From contig NZ_QBKP01000020.1 of assembly GCF_003054195.1 (NCBI RefSeq), positions 16,956 to 80,955 of the forward strand: 64,000 bases of DNA, given 5' to 3'. The position numbers were made by a program, and so were the translations under genes. Shown here one piece after another: positions 8,762 to 18,157 of this stretch; position 1 is the first letter of the stretch; every line of letters begins with the position of its first letter. Origin of the DNA: Gemmobacter caeni (GTDB lineage Bacteria > Pseudomonadota > Alphaproteobacteria > Rhodobacterales > Rhodobacteraceae). The notes under the pieces were generated by a model. The model ran no database searches and was not told where the DNA came from. It saw only the letters and a program-made list of their open reading frames with translations.

Positions 8762-9802
8762 ATGACAAGCTGCGATGTTACGGTGCGGGGCGGCGGCATA
8801 TTCGGCCTCGCCTGTGCCTGGGAAATGGCCCGGCGCGGCGCGAAGGTCCGGCTGATCGAGGGGACGCGCATCGGCGCGGGCGCTTCAGGCGGGCTGGTCG
8901 GCGCGCTCAGCCCGCATATGCCCGACCAGTGGAACGCCAAGAAACAGTTCCAACTGGAAAGCCTGCTGATGGCGGAAAGCTTCTGGTCCGGGGTTGCGGA
9001 AGCCTCCGGCCTGCCGACCGGCTATGGCCGTGCCGGGCGGCTGCAAGCCCTGCCCGATGCCCGCGCGGTCGAGACGGCGCGGGCGCGCGAAGCAACCGCG
9101 GCAGACCTCTGGCAAGGCCGCGCCACATGGCAGGTGATCCGCGCCACCGGCGCGGCCTGGGAACCCGCCAGCCCCACGGGCCTTCTGATCCACGACACAC
9201 TCTCGGCCCGCCTGCACCCGCGTATGGCCGCCGCCGCACTCGCCGCCGCCGTCACAGCAAAAGGCGGCGAGATTCACATCGGCGAAGCCCCGGAACAGGG
9301 CATCGTCCTGCACGCGACCGGGGTGGCAGGCCTGACAGAACTCGGCGCGGCCCTTGGCAAGCCCGTCGGCGGCGCAGTGAAGGGGCAGGCGCTGAGCCTC
9401 CGCTACCCCGCCCCCGATGCGCCACAGATCTATGCCAGCGGTCTGCATATCATCCCGCATGCGGACGGCACGGTTGCCATCGGCTCCACTTCGGAAAACA
9501 GCTACGACGATCCTGCAACCACCGACACGCAGCTTGACGCGCTCCATGCCCGCGCCCTCGCCGCCCTGCCCTGCCTCACGGAGGCCCAGGTGCTGGAACG
9601 CTGGGCTGGTCTGCGCCCCCGCGCCCGCTCCCGCGCGCCCATGCTTGGCCGCTGGCCCGGCCGTCCCGGCCATTTCATCGCCAATGGCGGCTTCAAGATC
9701 GGTTTCGGCATGGCCCCAAAGGTCGCCACCACCATGGCCGACCTGCTGCTCGACAGCCGCGACCACATCCCCGAGGGCTTCCGCGTCGAAGACAGCCTCT
9801 GA
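8762..9802 (+). CDS. FAD-dependent oxidoreductase (DAO family), possible MnmC2-like
   Basis: This 346-residue flavoprotein starts with the FAD Rossmann motif GGGIFGLACAWE (about residues 11-22) and has the DAO-family C-terminus with GLRPRARSRAPMLGR and NGGFKIGFGMAPKVA. D-amino-acid-oxidase-like enzymes oxidise C-N bonds. The C-terminal half of MnmC (cmnm5U deglycylation) belongs to this fold, as do glycine and sarcosine oxidases. Being divergent from mnmD with a shared 51-bp promoter gap favours an MnmC2-like role, but that is inference. It converges on mlaC across a repeat element. Confidence 0.75.
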   Translation: MTSCDVTVRGGGIFGLACAWEMARRGAKVRLIEGTRIGAGASGGLVGALSPHMPDQWNAKKQFQLESLLMAESFWSGVAEASGLPTGYGRAGRLQALPDARAVETARAREATAADLWQGRATWQVIRATGAAWEPASPTGLLIHDTLSARLHPRMAAAALAAAVTAKGGEIHIGEAPEQGIVLHATGVAGLTELGAALGKPVGGAVKGQALSLRYPAPDAPQIYASGLHIIPHADGTVAIGSTSENSYDDPATTDTQLDALHARALAALPCLTEAQVLERWAGLRPRARSRAPMLGRWPGRPGHFIANGGFKIGFGMAPKVATTMADLLLDSRDHIPEGFRVEDSL

Positions 9803-9828
9803 CATACGAAAAGAGGAGCCACCGGCCC

Positions 9829-9866
9829 CCCTTTGCTTCTTGCAAAAATACTCAACTTCCGGGGCC
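9829..9866 (-). repeat. Rhodobacteraceae-type intergenic repeat (GAGTATTT...GCAAGAAG), copy 1
   Basis: Read on the minus strand, this segment has CCCCGGAAGTTGAGTATTT followed by TTGCAAGAAGC. It matches, with small differences, the element at 27211-27245. It fills the gap between two convergent genes (the FAD oxidoreductase and mlaC), the usual setting for such elements. Confidence 0.6.
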
Positions 9867-9884
9867 ATCCACCCCGCGCAGGCG

Positions 9885-10490
9885 TCAGGCCGCTTGCAGA
9901 TCGCCGATCAGCCCGTCGATATCGCCCTTGCGCCTTTTCAGCATGGCGCCGATTTCCTCACGCTCGGAGGCAAGCATGTTCACACCCTCGATGATGATGT
10001 TGAAGAACAGATCCTTGCCGGATTTGTTCGACACATGCCAGCGCAGGTCAAACGGCGCCTCACCGCGCAGACGCGCAACCGAAATGACCTCGAAATAGCT
10101 TTTCAGCGGTTTCGCATCGACCACTTCAATGGTGCCCCCGATGAACTCGCGGAAGCGGCGGCCATATTTGCGGCCGATATAGCCCTGATAGGCGCGGGTG
10201 AAGGCCTTCATCTGGGCCGGGCTGGCCGACCGCGCGGCCGGGCCAAGTGCCGAACGGGCTATGGCATTCACATCGGCATAACGGGCGAAGATCGCCTCGA
10301 AATCCTTGAACATCGCGGCTTCGGGCTTGCCCGAGTTGATCACCTTGTTCACATCGGCAATCGCCCGGTCGATCAGCGCCCGCGCCGAGTTGAGATCCAG
10401 CGCCAGCGCGGCTCCGGGCACGGTGACCAGTGCGGCACCTGCCAGTGCGGTGGCGGCAAAGGCGCGGCGGTTCAGAACGGGATGAGCCAT
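9885..10490 (-). CDS. mlaC: MlaC-family phospholipid-binding protein
   Basis: This 201-residue protein belongs to the Ttg2D/MlaC family, periplasmic carriers that shuttle phospholipids between the outer-membrane MlaA and the inner-membrane MlaFEDB transporter. The N-terminus, NRRAFAATALAGAALV, looks like a twin-arginine signal peptide ending near residue 30. The core motif YQGYIGRKYGRRF and the paired lysine/aspartate region are typical. It follows mlaA after one base, so they form one operon. MlaFED genes are not in the window. Confidence 0.88.
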   Translation of the reverse strand: MAHPVLNRRAFAATALAGAALVTVPGAALALDLNSARALIDRAIADVNKVINSGKPEAAMFKDFEAIFARYADVNAIARSALGPAARSASPAQMKAFTRAYQGYIGRKYGRRFREFIGGTIEVVDAKPLKSYFEVISVARLRGEAPFDLRWHVSNKSGKDLFFNIIIEGVNMLASEREEIGAMLKRRKGDIDGLIGDLQAA

Positions 10491-10491
10491 G

Positions 10492-11262
10492 TCACTCCTC
10501 GTAAGGGTCGATGAAACTGTCACCACCATCTTCGGCCTTCTGACCAAGCTCGAACCGGCGGTTCTGAAGATAGAGCAGCCGTGCCTGCGCATAGCTGTCG
10601 GCGCTATCATATAGGACCGAGTCGATGGTTTCGGAATAGCGGTCCCGATCACCAAGTTTTGAACCGACCTTGGCCGCCGTGGCGTAATAGCTTTCGGGCG
10701 TCGGCAGGACCAGACGCACCGGATTGGCCACCACATCGACCGCCGTTCCGACGGTATCGCGCACCGTGCTCGGCCCAATGCCCGGCAGTTCGACATAGGC
10801 GCCTTCGCCCACGCCCCAGACATGCAGGGTTTCACCGAAATCGGTCTTGCTCTGATGCACCCCCATCGCGCCCGCCGGATCGAACAGCCCGCCGATCCCG
10901 ATGGTGGAGTTGACCGCGAAGCGCAACACATTGGTGACAAAGCGTTCCGGGTTGCCCTGAAGCGCGCCGTTCACCGCATCCCCGGGCAGATCGAGGTTAG
11001 AGGCGAAGTTCGACACCCCTGTCTTGACCGGCGCCGGAATGATCGCGCCATAGGCTTTGGACGATGGCCGGACCAGCGCCTTGTCGAGCCCGAGATTGAC
11101 CGAATGAAAGGCCCGGTTGGTCTTTTCATAGGGGTCGTAGGGTTCGGCAGGCGGCGGCGGCGCGGCGCAGGCAGACAGAATCGCTGCCGTGAGTCCGGTC
11201 AGGCCAAGGCGGATCGCCGAATTGCGCCGGATACGAGAATTCAATGGAAAAACCATCACCAT
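10492..11262 (-). CDS. mlaA: MlaA (VacJ) outer-membrane lipoprotein
   Basis: This 256-residue lipoprotein has a signal peptide ending in the lipobox LSAC (Cys near residue 32). It then shows the VacJ family hallmarks: YDPYEKTNRAFHSVNLGLD, a glycine/proline-rich FDPAGAMGV region and LPGIGPSTVRDTVG. MlaA removes mislocalised phospholipid from the outer leaflet of the outer membrane and hands it to MlaC, which is encoded immediately downstream. The start MVMVFPL gives a normal signal peptide. It is divergent from the type I secretion ABC gene. Confidence 0.9.
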   Translation of the reverse strand: MVMVFPLNSRIRRNSAIRLGLTGLTAAILSACAAPPPPAEPYDPYEKTNRAFHSVNLGLDKALVRPSSKAYGAIIPAPVKTGVSNFASNLDLPGDAVNGALQGNPERFVTNVLRFAVNSTIGIGGLFDPAGAMGVHQSKTDFGETLHVWGVGEGAYVELPGIGPSTVRDTVGTAVDVVANPVRLVLPTPESYYATAAKVGSKLGDRDRYSETIDSVLYDSADSYAQARLLYLQNRRFELGQKAEDGGDSFIDPYEE

Positions 11263-11428
11263 AAGCCTAGTGTCGCGTCCATTCAGCGCCCCGAAGGACA
11301 GTCTTCCGGGCCAGAAGGCAAGGGATAAGCCGCACGCCATGCATTGACAACCGCAAAGCGTGGCGCACAGGTGACGCAAAATGATTTGGCAGCGGCTCCG
11401 ACGGCCGATGCGAAAGGAGTAGGCAATA

Positions 11429-13177
11429 ATGAGCCGACCAGAGCTTTCGGTGAATGTCGCACCGGGTCTAGCCGAACTCAGGGCCGCAAGACGCGAATCC
11501 TACGGCGTCATCCTCGCGGTGTTCCTGTTCAGCGTCGTGGTCAACCTGCTGATGCTGACCGGACCGCTTTACATGCTTCAGGTCTATGACCGTGTGCTGG
11601 GCAGCCGGTCCGAGCCGACGCTGGTCGCGCTTTCGGCGCTGGTTATCTTTCTTTTCATCATGATGGGTGTGCTGGATCACGCGCGCGGCCGCATCATGGC
11701 ACGGGTCGGCGCGGCCTTTCAGGCCCGGCTGGACCGCCGTGTGTTCGAAGCTGCGCTGCGCCGCTCGCAGGTGGCGCCGAACGACCCCGCCGCCACTGCC
11801 GCCCAGCGTGATCTGGAGGCGGTGCAGCGGCTCTGGACCTCGCCGGTCCTGCTCGCGGTGTTCGACATTCCGTGGACGCCCCTGTTCATCGCCGCGATCT
11901 TCGTCTTCCATTCCTACATGGGCTGGCTGGCCATCATCGGCGGTATCCTGCTGATCTTCGTGACCATCCTGAACCAGCGGATGACCAAGACGCCGCTGAA
12001 CCGCGCCAACAGCGCCACCATCGTGGCCGAACGCATGGCCGACAACCTCAAGGCCGAGGCCGAGGTGGTGCAGGCGCTGGGGATGCAGAGGGCGGGCTTT
12101 GACCGCTGGCAGAAGGCGCGCGCCACCGCTCTGGCGCAAACCATATCCGCCGCCGATCTGGGCGGCACCTTCTCGGTCCTGACCAAGACATTCCGCCTGT
12201 TCCTTCAATCGGCCATGCTCGGCCTCGGTGCCTGGCTGGTGCTGAAGGGCGAATTGTCCGCCGGCGCAATGATTGCCGGATCCATCCTGATGGGCCGTGC
12301 GCTGTCGCCCATCGAGGTGGCCATTGGTCAATGGGCCGTCGTCCAGCGGGCGCAGGAGGGCTGGAACCGCCTGGCCGAACTGTTCACCCGCGTGCCTGTC
12401 GAGCCGCCGCGCACCCAGCTTCCGCGGCCCAGGGCCAATCTGGAGGCGCAGAACCTGACCGTCGTGCCGCCGGGCGAAAGCTTCGCCACGCTGCGCATGG
12501 TGAATTTCCAGCTTCAGCCCGGCCAGGCGCTGGGGGTGATCGGGCCGTCGGGCTCGGGCAAATCCACGCTGGCCCGCGCACTGATCGGCGCGTGGAAACC
12601 GGCGGGCGGGAAGGTACGGCTGGATGGCGCAGCGCTGGATCAATACGATCCCGACACGCTGGGCAGCTACATCGGCTATCTGCCGCAGCGCGTAACCCTG
12701 TTCGACGGCACGATTGCGGAAAACATCGCCCGCCTTCAGGGTAACCCCGACGGGCTGAAGGTGGTCGAAGCGGCGCGCAAGGCCGCCGCCCATGACATGA
12801 TCGTCAAGCTGCCCGAAGGCTATGACACCCGGGTGTCGGCCCTTGGCGGGCGGTTGTCGGGCGGTCAGATCCAGCGGATCGGTCTGGCCCGCGCCATGTA
12901 TGGCGACCCGGTCATCGTGGTGCTGGACGAGCCGAATTCCAACCTCGACAACGAGGGGTCCGTGGCGCTCAATGCCGCGATCCGCTCGATGAAGGATGCC
13001 GGTTGCGCCATTCTCATCATGGCCCACCGCCCCGCCGCCATTCAGGAATGCGAACTCCTGCTGGTGATGGAGGATGGCACCCGCCGCGCCTTCGGGCCGC
13101 GCGATCAGGTGCTGCGCGACATGGTCAAGAACCACACTGAAATCGTCAAGAATGCCGGCCCCGGAGGCGTGACATGA
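11429..13177 (+). CDS. Type I secretion system permease/ATPase (PrtD-like)
   Basis: This 582-residue half-transporter has an N-terminal membrane domain with about six helices (residues 20-310) and a C-terminal ABC ATPase: Walker A GPSGSGKST near 371, signature LSGGQ near 476, Walker B VIVVLDEP near 495 and the switch histidine in IMAHRP. The membrane domain lacks the N-terminal C39 peptidase-like region of HlyB, as in the PrtD subfamily that exports repeat-in-toxin proteins. Its stop overlaps the start of the HlyD-like gene (ATGA). Confidence 0.92.
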   Translation: MSRPELSVNVAPGLAELRAARRESYGVILAVFLFSVVVNLLMLTGPLYMLQVYDRVLGSRSEPTLVALSALVIFLFIMMGVLDHARGRIMARVGAAFQARLDRRVFEAALRRSQVAPNDPAATAAQRDLEAVQRLWTSPVLLAVFDIPWTPLFIAAIFVFHSYMGWLAIIGGILLIFVTILNQRMTKTPLNRANSATIVAERMADNLKAEAEVVQALGMQRAGFDRWQKARATALAQTISAADLGGTFSVLTKTFRLFLQSAMLGLGAWLVLKGELSAGAMIAGSILMGRALSPIEVAIGQWAVVQRAQEGWNRLAELFTRVPVEPPRTQLPRPRANLEAQNLTVVPPGESFATLRMVNFQLQPGQALGVIGPSGSGKSTLARALIGAWKPAGGKVRLDGAALDQYDPDTLGSYIGYLPQRVTLFDGTIAENIARLQGNPDGLKVVEAARKAAAHDMIVKLPEGYDTRVSALGGRLSGGQIQRIGLARAMYGDPVIVVLDEPNSNLDNEGSVALNAAIRSMKDAGCAILIMAHRPAAIQECELLLVMEDGTRRAFGPRDQVLRDMVKNHTEIVKNAGPGGVT

Positions 13178-14592
13178 GCGAACCCAAAACCCCCGCCGGT
13201 AACGAGGGCAAGCCGGAGAACCCGCTTCCCGCCGCGCCGCGCGCCACGGCGGTGGCAGAGCCACGCCCGGCCCGGCCCCCTGCCCTGCCGAAAGACGCGG
13301 CAAATGCCTGGTCGCCGCGCCGCTATGTCGTGCTGGGCCTCGCGGCCTTTGCCGTCCTGTTCGGCGGCTTCGGCGTCTGGAGCGTGACGACCAACATCGC
13401 CGGTGCCGTGGTGGCGCATGGCCAGATCGAGGTCGAGAACCATCGCCAGGTGGTGCAGCACCCGGATGGCGGGGTGGTTGAAACCATCGCCGTCACTGAT
13501 GGCGACAGCGTGCAGGCGGGCGACCTGCTGCTGAAGCTTGATGGCACGGTGCTGCGTTCGGAACTGACCATCGTCGAGAACCAGCTTTACGAAATCATGG
13601 CCCGCCGCGCCCGGCTGACCGCCGAACGCGACGACCAGACCACCATCACCTTCGCGCCCGAACTGATCGCGGCAGCCGAGACCAAGGACGAGGTGAAAGA
13701 GCAGATGGACGGTCAGGTCCACCTGTTCGACGCCCGCGCCGATACGCTGTCCAAGCAGATCGGCCAGCTGGCCGAACGCCGCGCGCAGGTGCAAAGCCAG
13801 ATCACCGGCATCGCTGCACAATCCGATGCGCTGGGAACCCAGCTGGAACTGATCCAGAAGGAACTGGCCGACCAGCAGTCGCTGCTGGAAAAGGGACTGG
13901 CGCAATCCAGCCGCGTGCTGGCGCTGCAACGCGAGGAGGCACGTCTGCGCGGACAGGTGGGAGAGCTTGAGGCCTCGAAGGCGCAGGCGGGCGAAAGCGT
14001 GTCTGAGATCGAGCTGGAGATGCTGCGTCTCAGCGCCTCACGGCGGGAAGAGGCGAACAGCCAGCTGCGCGACATCGGCTATCAGGAACTGGAACTGGCC
14101 GAACGCCGCCGCGCCCTGACTGAACGCATTGCCCGGCTGGAGATTCGCGCGCCGGTGTCGGGGGTCGTGCTGGGTCTTCAGGTCACCACGCCGCGCTCGG
14201 TCATCCGTCCGGCCGATCCCGTGCTTTACCTGATCCCGCAGGACCGCCCGCTGGTCATCGCCGCACAGGTTTCCCCCATCCACATCGACCAGGTCTATGC
14301 CGGGCAGGAAGCCCGGCTGCATTTCTCGGCCTTCAACTCACGCACCACGCCGGAACTGACGGGCCGCATCGCGCTGGTTTCGGCAGATGCCCTGACCGAC
14401 CAGCGCAGTCAGGCCAGCTATTACCGGGCCGAAATCGTGCTGGAACCGGGCGAGATTGAAAAACTGAAGGGACTGACGCTGCTGCCCGGCATGCCGGTCG
14501 AGGCGTTCATCCGCACCCATGACCAGACGCCGCTGGCCTATCTGCTGAAACCCTTTACCGACTACTTCAACCGCGCCTTCCGCGAGACCTGA
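13174..14592 (+). CDS. Type I secretion membrane-fusion protein (HlyD/PrtE-like)
   Basis: This 472-residue adaptor has a proline-rich cytoplasmic N-terminus, one membrane helix (about residues 50-70), a lipoyl-like half motif (GQIEVENHRQVVQHPDGG), a long coiled coil (about 140-310, rich in Glu/Leu/Gln), the second lipoyl half and a beta-barrel C-terminus. It would bridge the ABC transporter to a TolC-type outer-membrane channel. It overlaps the ABC gene by four bases. Neither a TolC homologue nor a repeat-containing substrate is nearby. Confidence 0.92.
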   Translation: MSEPKTPAGNEGKPENPLPAAPRATAVAEPRPARPPALPKDAANAWSPRRYVVLGLAAFAVLFGGFGVWSVTTNIAGAVVAHGQIEVENHRQVVQHPDGGVVETIAVTDGDSVQAGDLLLKLDGTVLRSELTIVENQLYEIMARRARLTAERDDQTTITFAPELIAAAETKDEVKEQMDGQVHLFDARADTLSKQIGQLAERRAQVQSQITGIAAQSDALGTQLELIQKELADQQSLLEKGLAQSSRVLALQREEARLRGQVGELEASKAQAGESVSEIELEMLRLSASRREEANSQLRDIGYQELELAERRRALTERIARLEIRAPVSGVVLGLQVTTPRSVIRPADPVLYLIPQDRPLVIAAQVSPIHIDQVYAGQEARLHFSAFNSRTTPELTGRIALVSADALTDQRSQASYYRAEIVLEPGEIEKLKGLTLLPGMPVEAFIRTHDQTPLAYLLKPFTDYFNRAFRET

Positions 14593-14618
14593 GGTCGCGG
14601 AAACACCGGAACAGGACG

Positions 14619-14642
14619 GGGGCGGCACTTGCCGCCCCTTTC
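14619..14642 (+). terminator. Rho-independent terminator after the type I secretion genes
   Basis: GGGGCGGC and GCCGCCCC arms around a 4-base loop are followed by a short T-run, 27 bp after the HlyD-like stop. Confidence 0.75.
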
Positions 14643-14683
14643 GCTTGGCGCTAGCCTCCGCCGCGACAGAACAGGAGGTTCCC

Positions 14684-15142
14684 ATGACCATCGAAGCCCG
14701 TCTTGCCGAACTCGGCGTCACCCTGCCCGACGCGCCCGCGCCGGTTGCCAATTACGTCGGCTTCGTGCTGACGGGGAACCTGCTGCATGTCTCAGGTCAG
14801 GTCAGCGCCGATGCCAATGGCCCGATCAGGGGCAAGCTGGGTGCCGATTTCACCGTGGAACAGGGCGCCGCCGCCGCGCGCGCCTGTGCCATCTCGCTGC
14901 TCGCCCAGGCCAGGAAAGCCTGTGACGGTGATCTGTCGCGCATCAAGCGGCTGGTGAAACTGGGGGGCTTTGTCAACTCCACCCCTGACTTCACCGACCA
15001 GCCCAAGGTCATCAACGGCGCTTCCGACTTCATGGTTGCGGTGCTGGGGGATGCCGGGCGTCACGCCCGCGCTGCCGTTTCGGCCCCGGCGCTGCCGCTG
15101 GGTGTCGCCGTCGAGATCGACGCGATCTTCGAACTGAAATGA
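14684..15142 (+). CDS. RidA (YjgF) family protein
   Basis: This 152-residue protein belongs to the Rid family, small trimers that hydrolyse reactive enamine/imine intermediates released by PLP enzymes. LLHVSGQVSAD and the C-terminal VEIDAIFEL are family features. The conserved arginine that marks the RidA subgroup is not clearly in place, so an Rid2-7 type role is as likely. AGGAGG with good spacing fixes the start at 14684. It is followed by the GDPD gene with a four-base overlap. Confidence 0.82.
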   Translation: MTIEARLAELGVTLPDAPAPVANYVGFVLTGNLLHVSGQVSADANGPIRGKLGADFTVEQGAAAARACAISLLAQARKACDGDLSRIKRLVKLGGFVNSTPDFTDQPKVINGASDFMVAVLGDAGRHARAAVSAPALPLGVAVEIDAIFELK

Positions 15143-15909
15143 CCCGCATTCCGCTGCCCACCGCCTTTTTGCACCAGCCCGTCGCGCATCGCGCCCTGCA
15201 CGACCGCGCGGCTGGCAGGCCGGAAAACAGCCTTGCGGCCATTCGGGCCGCGATGGATGCGGGCTATGCCATCGAGATCGACCTGCAACTGTCGTCCGAT
15301 GGTGTGGCCATGGTATTCCATGACGAGGATCTGCCGCGCCTGACCGGGCGGTCGGGCTGGGCGGCGGATCATACGGCGGCGGAACTGGGTGCGATGACCC
15401 TGCTCGGCACCGATGAAACGGTGCCGACACTGGCCGGGGTTCTGGCTCTGGTTGCCGGCAAGGTGCCGCTGCTGATCGAGATCAAGGACCAGCTGCTGTC
15501 CCCCATAGGCCGCATCGGCCCGCTGGAACAGGCGACGGCTGCTGCACTGGCGGGCTATGACGGGCCGGTGGCGCTGATGTCCTTCAACCCTGACAGCGTG
15601 GCCGAAATGGCCCGGCTCTGCCCCGATCTGCCGCGTGGTTTGACGACAGGCAGCTATGACCCGGTGTCCTATGCACCACTGTCCCCCGCACTGTGCGACC
15701 GGCTGCGCGAGATCCCCGATTATGATCGCACCGGCGCCGGTTTCATCAGCCACGAGGCCGCTGATCTGCCCCGCCCGCGCGTCGCAGAGCTGAAGGCACA
15801 GGGCGCCGCGATCCTGTGCTGGACCATCCGGTCGCCCGAGGCCGAGGCGACAGCCCGCAAAATCGCCGACAACATCACCTTCGAGGGATATCTGGCCGCG
15901 AAGGCTTGA
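15139..15909 (+). CDS. Glycerophosphodiester phosphodiesterase family protein
   Basis: This 256-residue TIM-barrel enzyme shows the GDPD signatures: HRALHDRAAGRPENSLAAI near the start (catalytic His and metal-binding Glu), EIDLQLSSDG and VFHDEDL (second catalytic His), and LIEIKDQ in the centre. It would hydrolyse glycerophosphodiesters from phospholipid turnover to glycerol-3-phosphate and an alcohol. There is no signal peptide, so it is cytoplasmic. It overlaps the RidA-family stop by four bases. Confidence 0.88.
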   Translation: MTRIPLPTAFLHQPVAHRALHDRAAGRPENSLAAIRAAMDAGYAIEIDLQLSSDGVAMVFHDEDLPRLTGRSGWAADHTAAELGAMTLLGTDETVPTLAGVLALVAGKVPLLIEIKDQLLSPIGRIGPLEQATAAALAGYDGPVALMSFNPDSVAEMARLCPDLPRGLTTGSYDPVSYAPLSPALCDRLREIPDYDRTGAGFISHEAADLPRPRVAELKAQGAAILCWTIRSPEAEATARKIADNITFEGYLAAKA

Positions 15910-15961
15910 CCGGCGCGCGCCGCGCCGCATCTGCTGTGCGTAACCATGATCGAGGGGCCGC

Positions 15962-17131
15962 GTGTCCGACCTGACCGTCACTCTGGCCGAAAGCATCGCC
16001 GCCGTCCCGGCTGCTGACTGGGACGCGCTGGCCGCGCCCGGCACGGGGCGCCCGGACGATCCGTTCACCACACATCGCTTCCTGCTGGCGCTGGAGGCAT
16101 CGGGGTCCACCGGCCCCGGCACCGGCTGGCTGGCCCGGCCGCTGCTGGTGCATCGTGGAGCGCAGATGATCGCCGCCGCCCCGCTATACGTCAAATCCCA
16201 CAGCCAGGGCGAATATATCTTCGATCATGGCTGGGCCGAGGCATACGAACGCGCGGGCGGGCGGTATTACCCCAAGCTCCAGATCGCGGTGCCCTTCACC
16301 CCTGCCACAGGGCGGCGCTTTCTGACCCTGCCGGGTGAGGAGGTCGCAGGCATGGCGGCGCTGATCGAGGGCGCGACCCGGGTGGCGCAACAGAACGGGC
16401 TGTCTTCGATGCACGCCACCTTTTGCACCGAAGCCGAGGCGGAAACCGGCGCCGCCATGGGGCTGATGCCGCGCCTGACCCAGCAATTCCACTGGCAGAA
16501 TGACGGTTATTCCAGCTACGAGGATTTTCTGGCCACCCTGGCCTCCCGCAAGCGCAAGGCGCTGCGCAAGGAACGCGCCATGGCCAATTCCCACGGGTTG
16601 CGCATTGAAAACCTGACCGGCGATGCGCTGCGCGCCGAACACTGGGACGCTTTCTGGGCCTTCTATCAGGACACCGGCAGCCGCAAATGGGGCCGCCCTT
16701 ACCTGACCCGCGATTTCTTTGATCGCATCCAGCAGACCATGCGTGATGATGTACTGCTGGTGCTGGCTTTCGACGGCAGCCGCCCGGTGGCCGGGGCGCT
16801 GAACTTCATTGGACGCAGCGCGCTTTATGGCCGTTACTGGGGCTGCGTGGAGGATTACCCCTGTCTGCATTTCGAACTGTGCTACCATCGGGCGATCGAC
16901 TGGGCGATTGCACAGGGGCTGGACCGAGTGGAGGCCGGGGCACAGGGCGAACACAAGCTGGCGCGCGGATATCTGCCGGCAGAGACGCATTCGCTGCACT
17001 GGATCGCCGATCCCGCTTTCGCCCGCGCTGTGGCGGACTACCTTGAACGGGAACGCGCCGCCGTGGATGAAGAGATCGAGGTGCTGACCGCCTATGGCCC
17101 CTTCCGCCGTGGACCCGCGCAGGATGACTGA
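15962..17131 (+). CDS. DUF482 / FemAB-like GNAT-fold protein
   Basis: This 389-residue protein resembles the DUF482 family, often labelled peptidoglycan biosynthesis-like and related to FemAB/GNAT acyltransferases. Recognisable segments include SHSQGEYIFDHGWAEAYERAG, YYPKLQIAVPFTPATG, SRKRKALRKERA and VEAGAQGEHKLARGY. The actual acceptor and donor are unknown. It uses a GTG start and lies in a same-strand cluster of small metabolic genes. Confidence 0.82.
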   Translation: MSDLTVTLAESIAAVPAADWDALAAPGTGRPDDPFTTHRFLLALEASGSTGPGTGWLARPLLVHRGAQMIAAAPLYVKSHSQGEYIFDHGWAEAYERAGGRYYPKLQIAVPFTPATGRRFLTLPGEEVAGMAALIEGATRVAQQNGLSSMHATFCTEAEAETGAAMGLMPRLTQQFHWQNDGYSSYEDFLATLASRKRKALRKERAMANSHGLRIENLTGDALRAEHWDAFWAFYQDTGSRKWGRPYLTRDFFDRIQQTMRDDVLLVLAFDGSRPVAGALNFIGRSALYGRYWGCVEDYPCLHFELCYHRAIDWAIAQGLDRVEAGAQGEHKLARGYLPAETHSLHWIADPAFARAVADYLERERAAVDEEIEVLTAYGPFRRGPAQDD

Positions 17132-17146
17132 CCGAAGGACACCGCC

Positions 17147-17758
17147 ATGACCGCTCTGACGCTTTACACCAATCCGATGTCGCGTGGCAGAATTGCCCGC
17201 TGGATGCTGGAAGAGACCGGCCAGCCCTATACGGTAACGGTGCTGAACTATGGCACCACGATGAAGGCACGCGACTATCTGGCAATCAACCCGATGGGCA
17301 AGGTGCCGACGGTGGTCCATGACGGCCGGGTGATTACCGAATGCGCGGCGATCTGCACCTATCTGGCCGATGCCTTCCCCGAAGCCGGGCTGATGCCCGC
17401 AGACCGTGCCGCCTTCTACCGCTGGATGTTCTTCGGCGCGGGTCCGGTGGAACAGGCCGTCACCAATACGGCGCTTGGCTTCGTCGTGCCGCCCGAACGC
17501 CAGCGCACCGCCGGATATGGCTCGCTGGAGGATGTGGTCACCGCGCTGGAACACCGGCTGGCCGAGGCGCCCTATTTCGCGGGCGACAGCTTTTCGGCGG
17601 TGGATGTCTATCTGGGGTCGCAGATCGGCTGGGGCCTGCGCTTTGGCACCCTGCCAGACCGCCCGGCGTTCCGCGCCTATTGGGATCGTATCGCGGACCG
17701 CCCTGCCGCGAAACGCGCACAGGCCGCAGATGATGCGTTGATGGAGCAAAAAGCATGA
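17147..17758 (+). CDS. Glutathione S-transferase family protein
   Basis: This 203-residue protein has an N-terminal thioredoxin-like domain ([20 protein letters not shown], then [13 protein letters not shown] with the cis-proline and [11 protein letters not shown]) and a helical C-terminal domain. The family conjugates or reduces substrates with glutathione; this one cannot be assigned further. The putative catalytic Ser is in PMSRGR. The stop overlaps the next gene by four bases. Confidence 0.87.
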   Translation: MTALTLYTNPMSRGRIARWMLEETGQPYTVTVLNYGTTMKARDYLAINPMGKVPTVVHDGRVITECAAICTYLADAFPEAGLMPADRAAFYRWMFFGAGPVEQAVTNTALGFVVPPERQRTAGYGSLEDVVTALEHRLAEAPYFAGDSFSAVDVYLGSQIGWGLRFGTLPDRPAFRAYWDRIADRPAAKRAQAADDALMEQKA

Positions 17759-18123
17759 GCACGCCACCGCTGTCCGAAGACGCCCGCGCTACCGCACTGC
17801 CGCCACTGATGGAAACCGGCTGGCAGCCGGTGCCGGGGCGCGACGCGATCCGCAAGATCTGGCGGTTCAAGGGGTTTTCCGAAGCCTGGGGCTTTATGTC
17901 CCGCGCGGCGCTGGCGGCGGAACGGCTGAACCATCACCCGGAATGGTTCAACGCCTTCAACATCGTGGATGTGACGCTGACCACGCATGATTGCGGCGGC
18001 CTGTCCGATCTGGATGTGAAGCTTGCCAACCGGATGGACAAGCTGGCGGGTGCGGCGGCAGTGGAACATGACCACACCAGCCGCACCGCCTGCCTGTGCG
18101 AAACCCGGCCCGGACAGGGCTGA
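17755..18123 (+). CDS. phhB: 4a-hydroxytetrahydrobiopterin dehydratase (pterin-4a-carbinolamine dehydratase)
   Basis: This 122-residue protein carries the family signature HHPEWFN followed by [17 protein letters not shown], including the active-site His pair and the Asp region. The enzyme dehydrates 4a-hydroxytetrahydropterin, recycling the cofactor of aromatic amino-acid hydroxylases. Members lacking a partner hydroxylase are often linked to molybdopterin metabolism. No phenylalanine hydroxylase is in the window. The tail beyond [11 protein letters not shown] is about 25 residues longer than in compact homologues. Confidence 0.9.
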   Translation: MSTPPLSEDARATALPPLMETGWQPVPGRDAIRKIWRFKGFSEAWGFMSRAALAAERLNHHPEWFNAFNIVDVTLTTHDCGGLSDLDVKLANRMDKLAGAAAVEHDHTSRTACLCETRPGQG

Positions 18124-18157
18124 CCCCGTCCGAACCGAAAGGGCCGGACCGAGAGGC

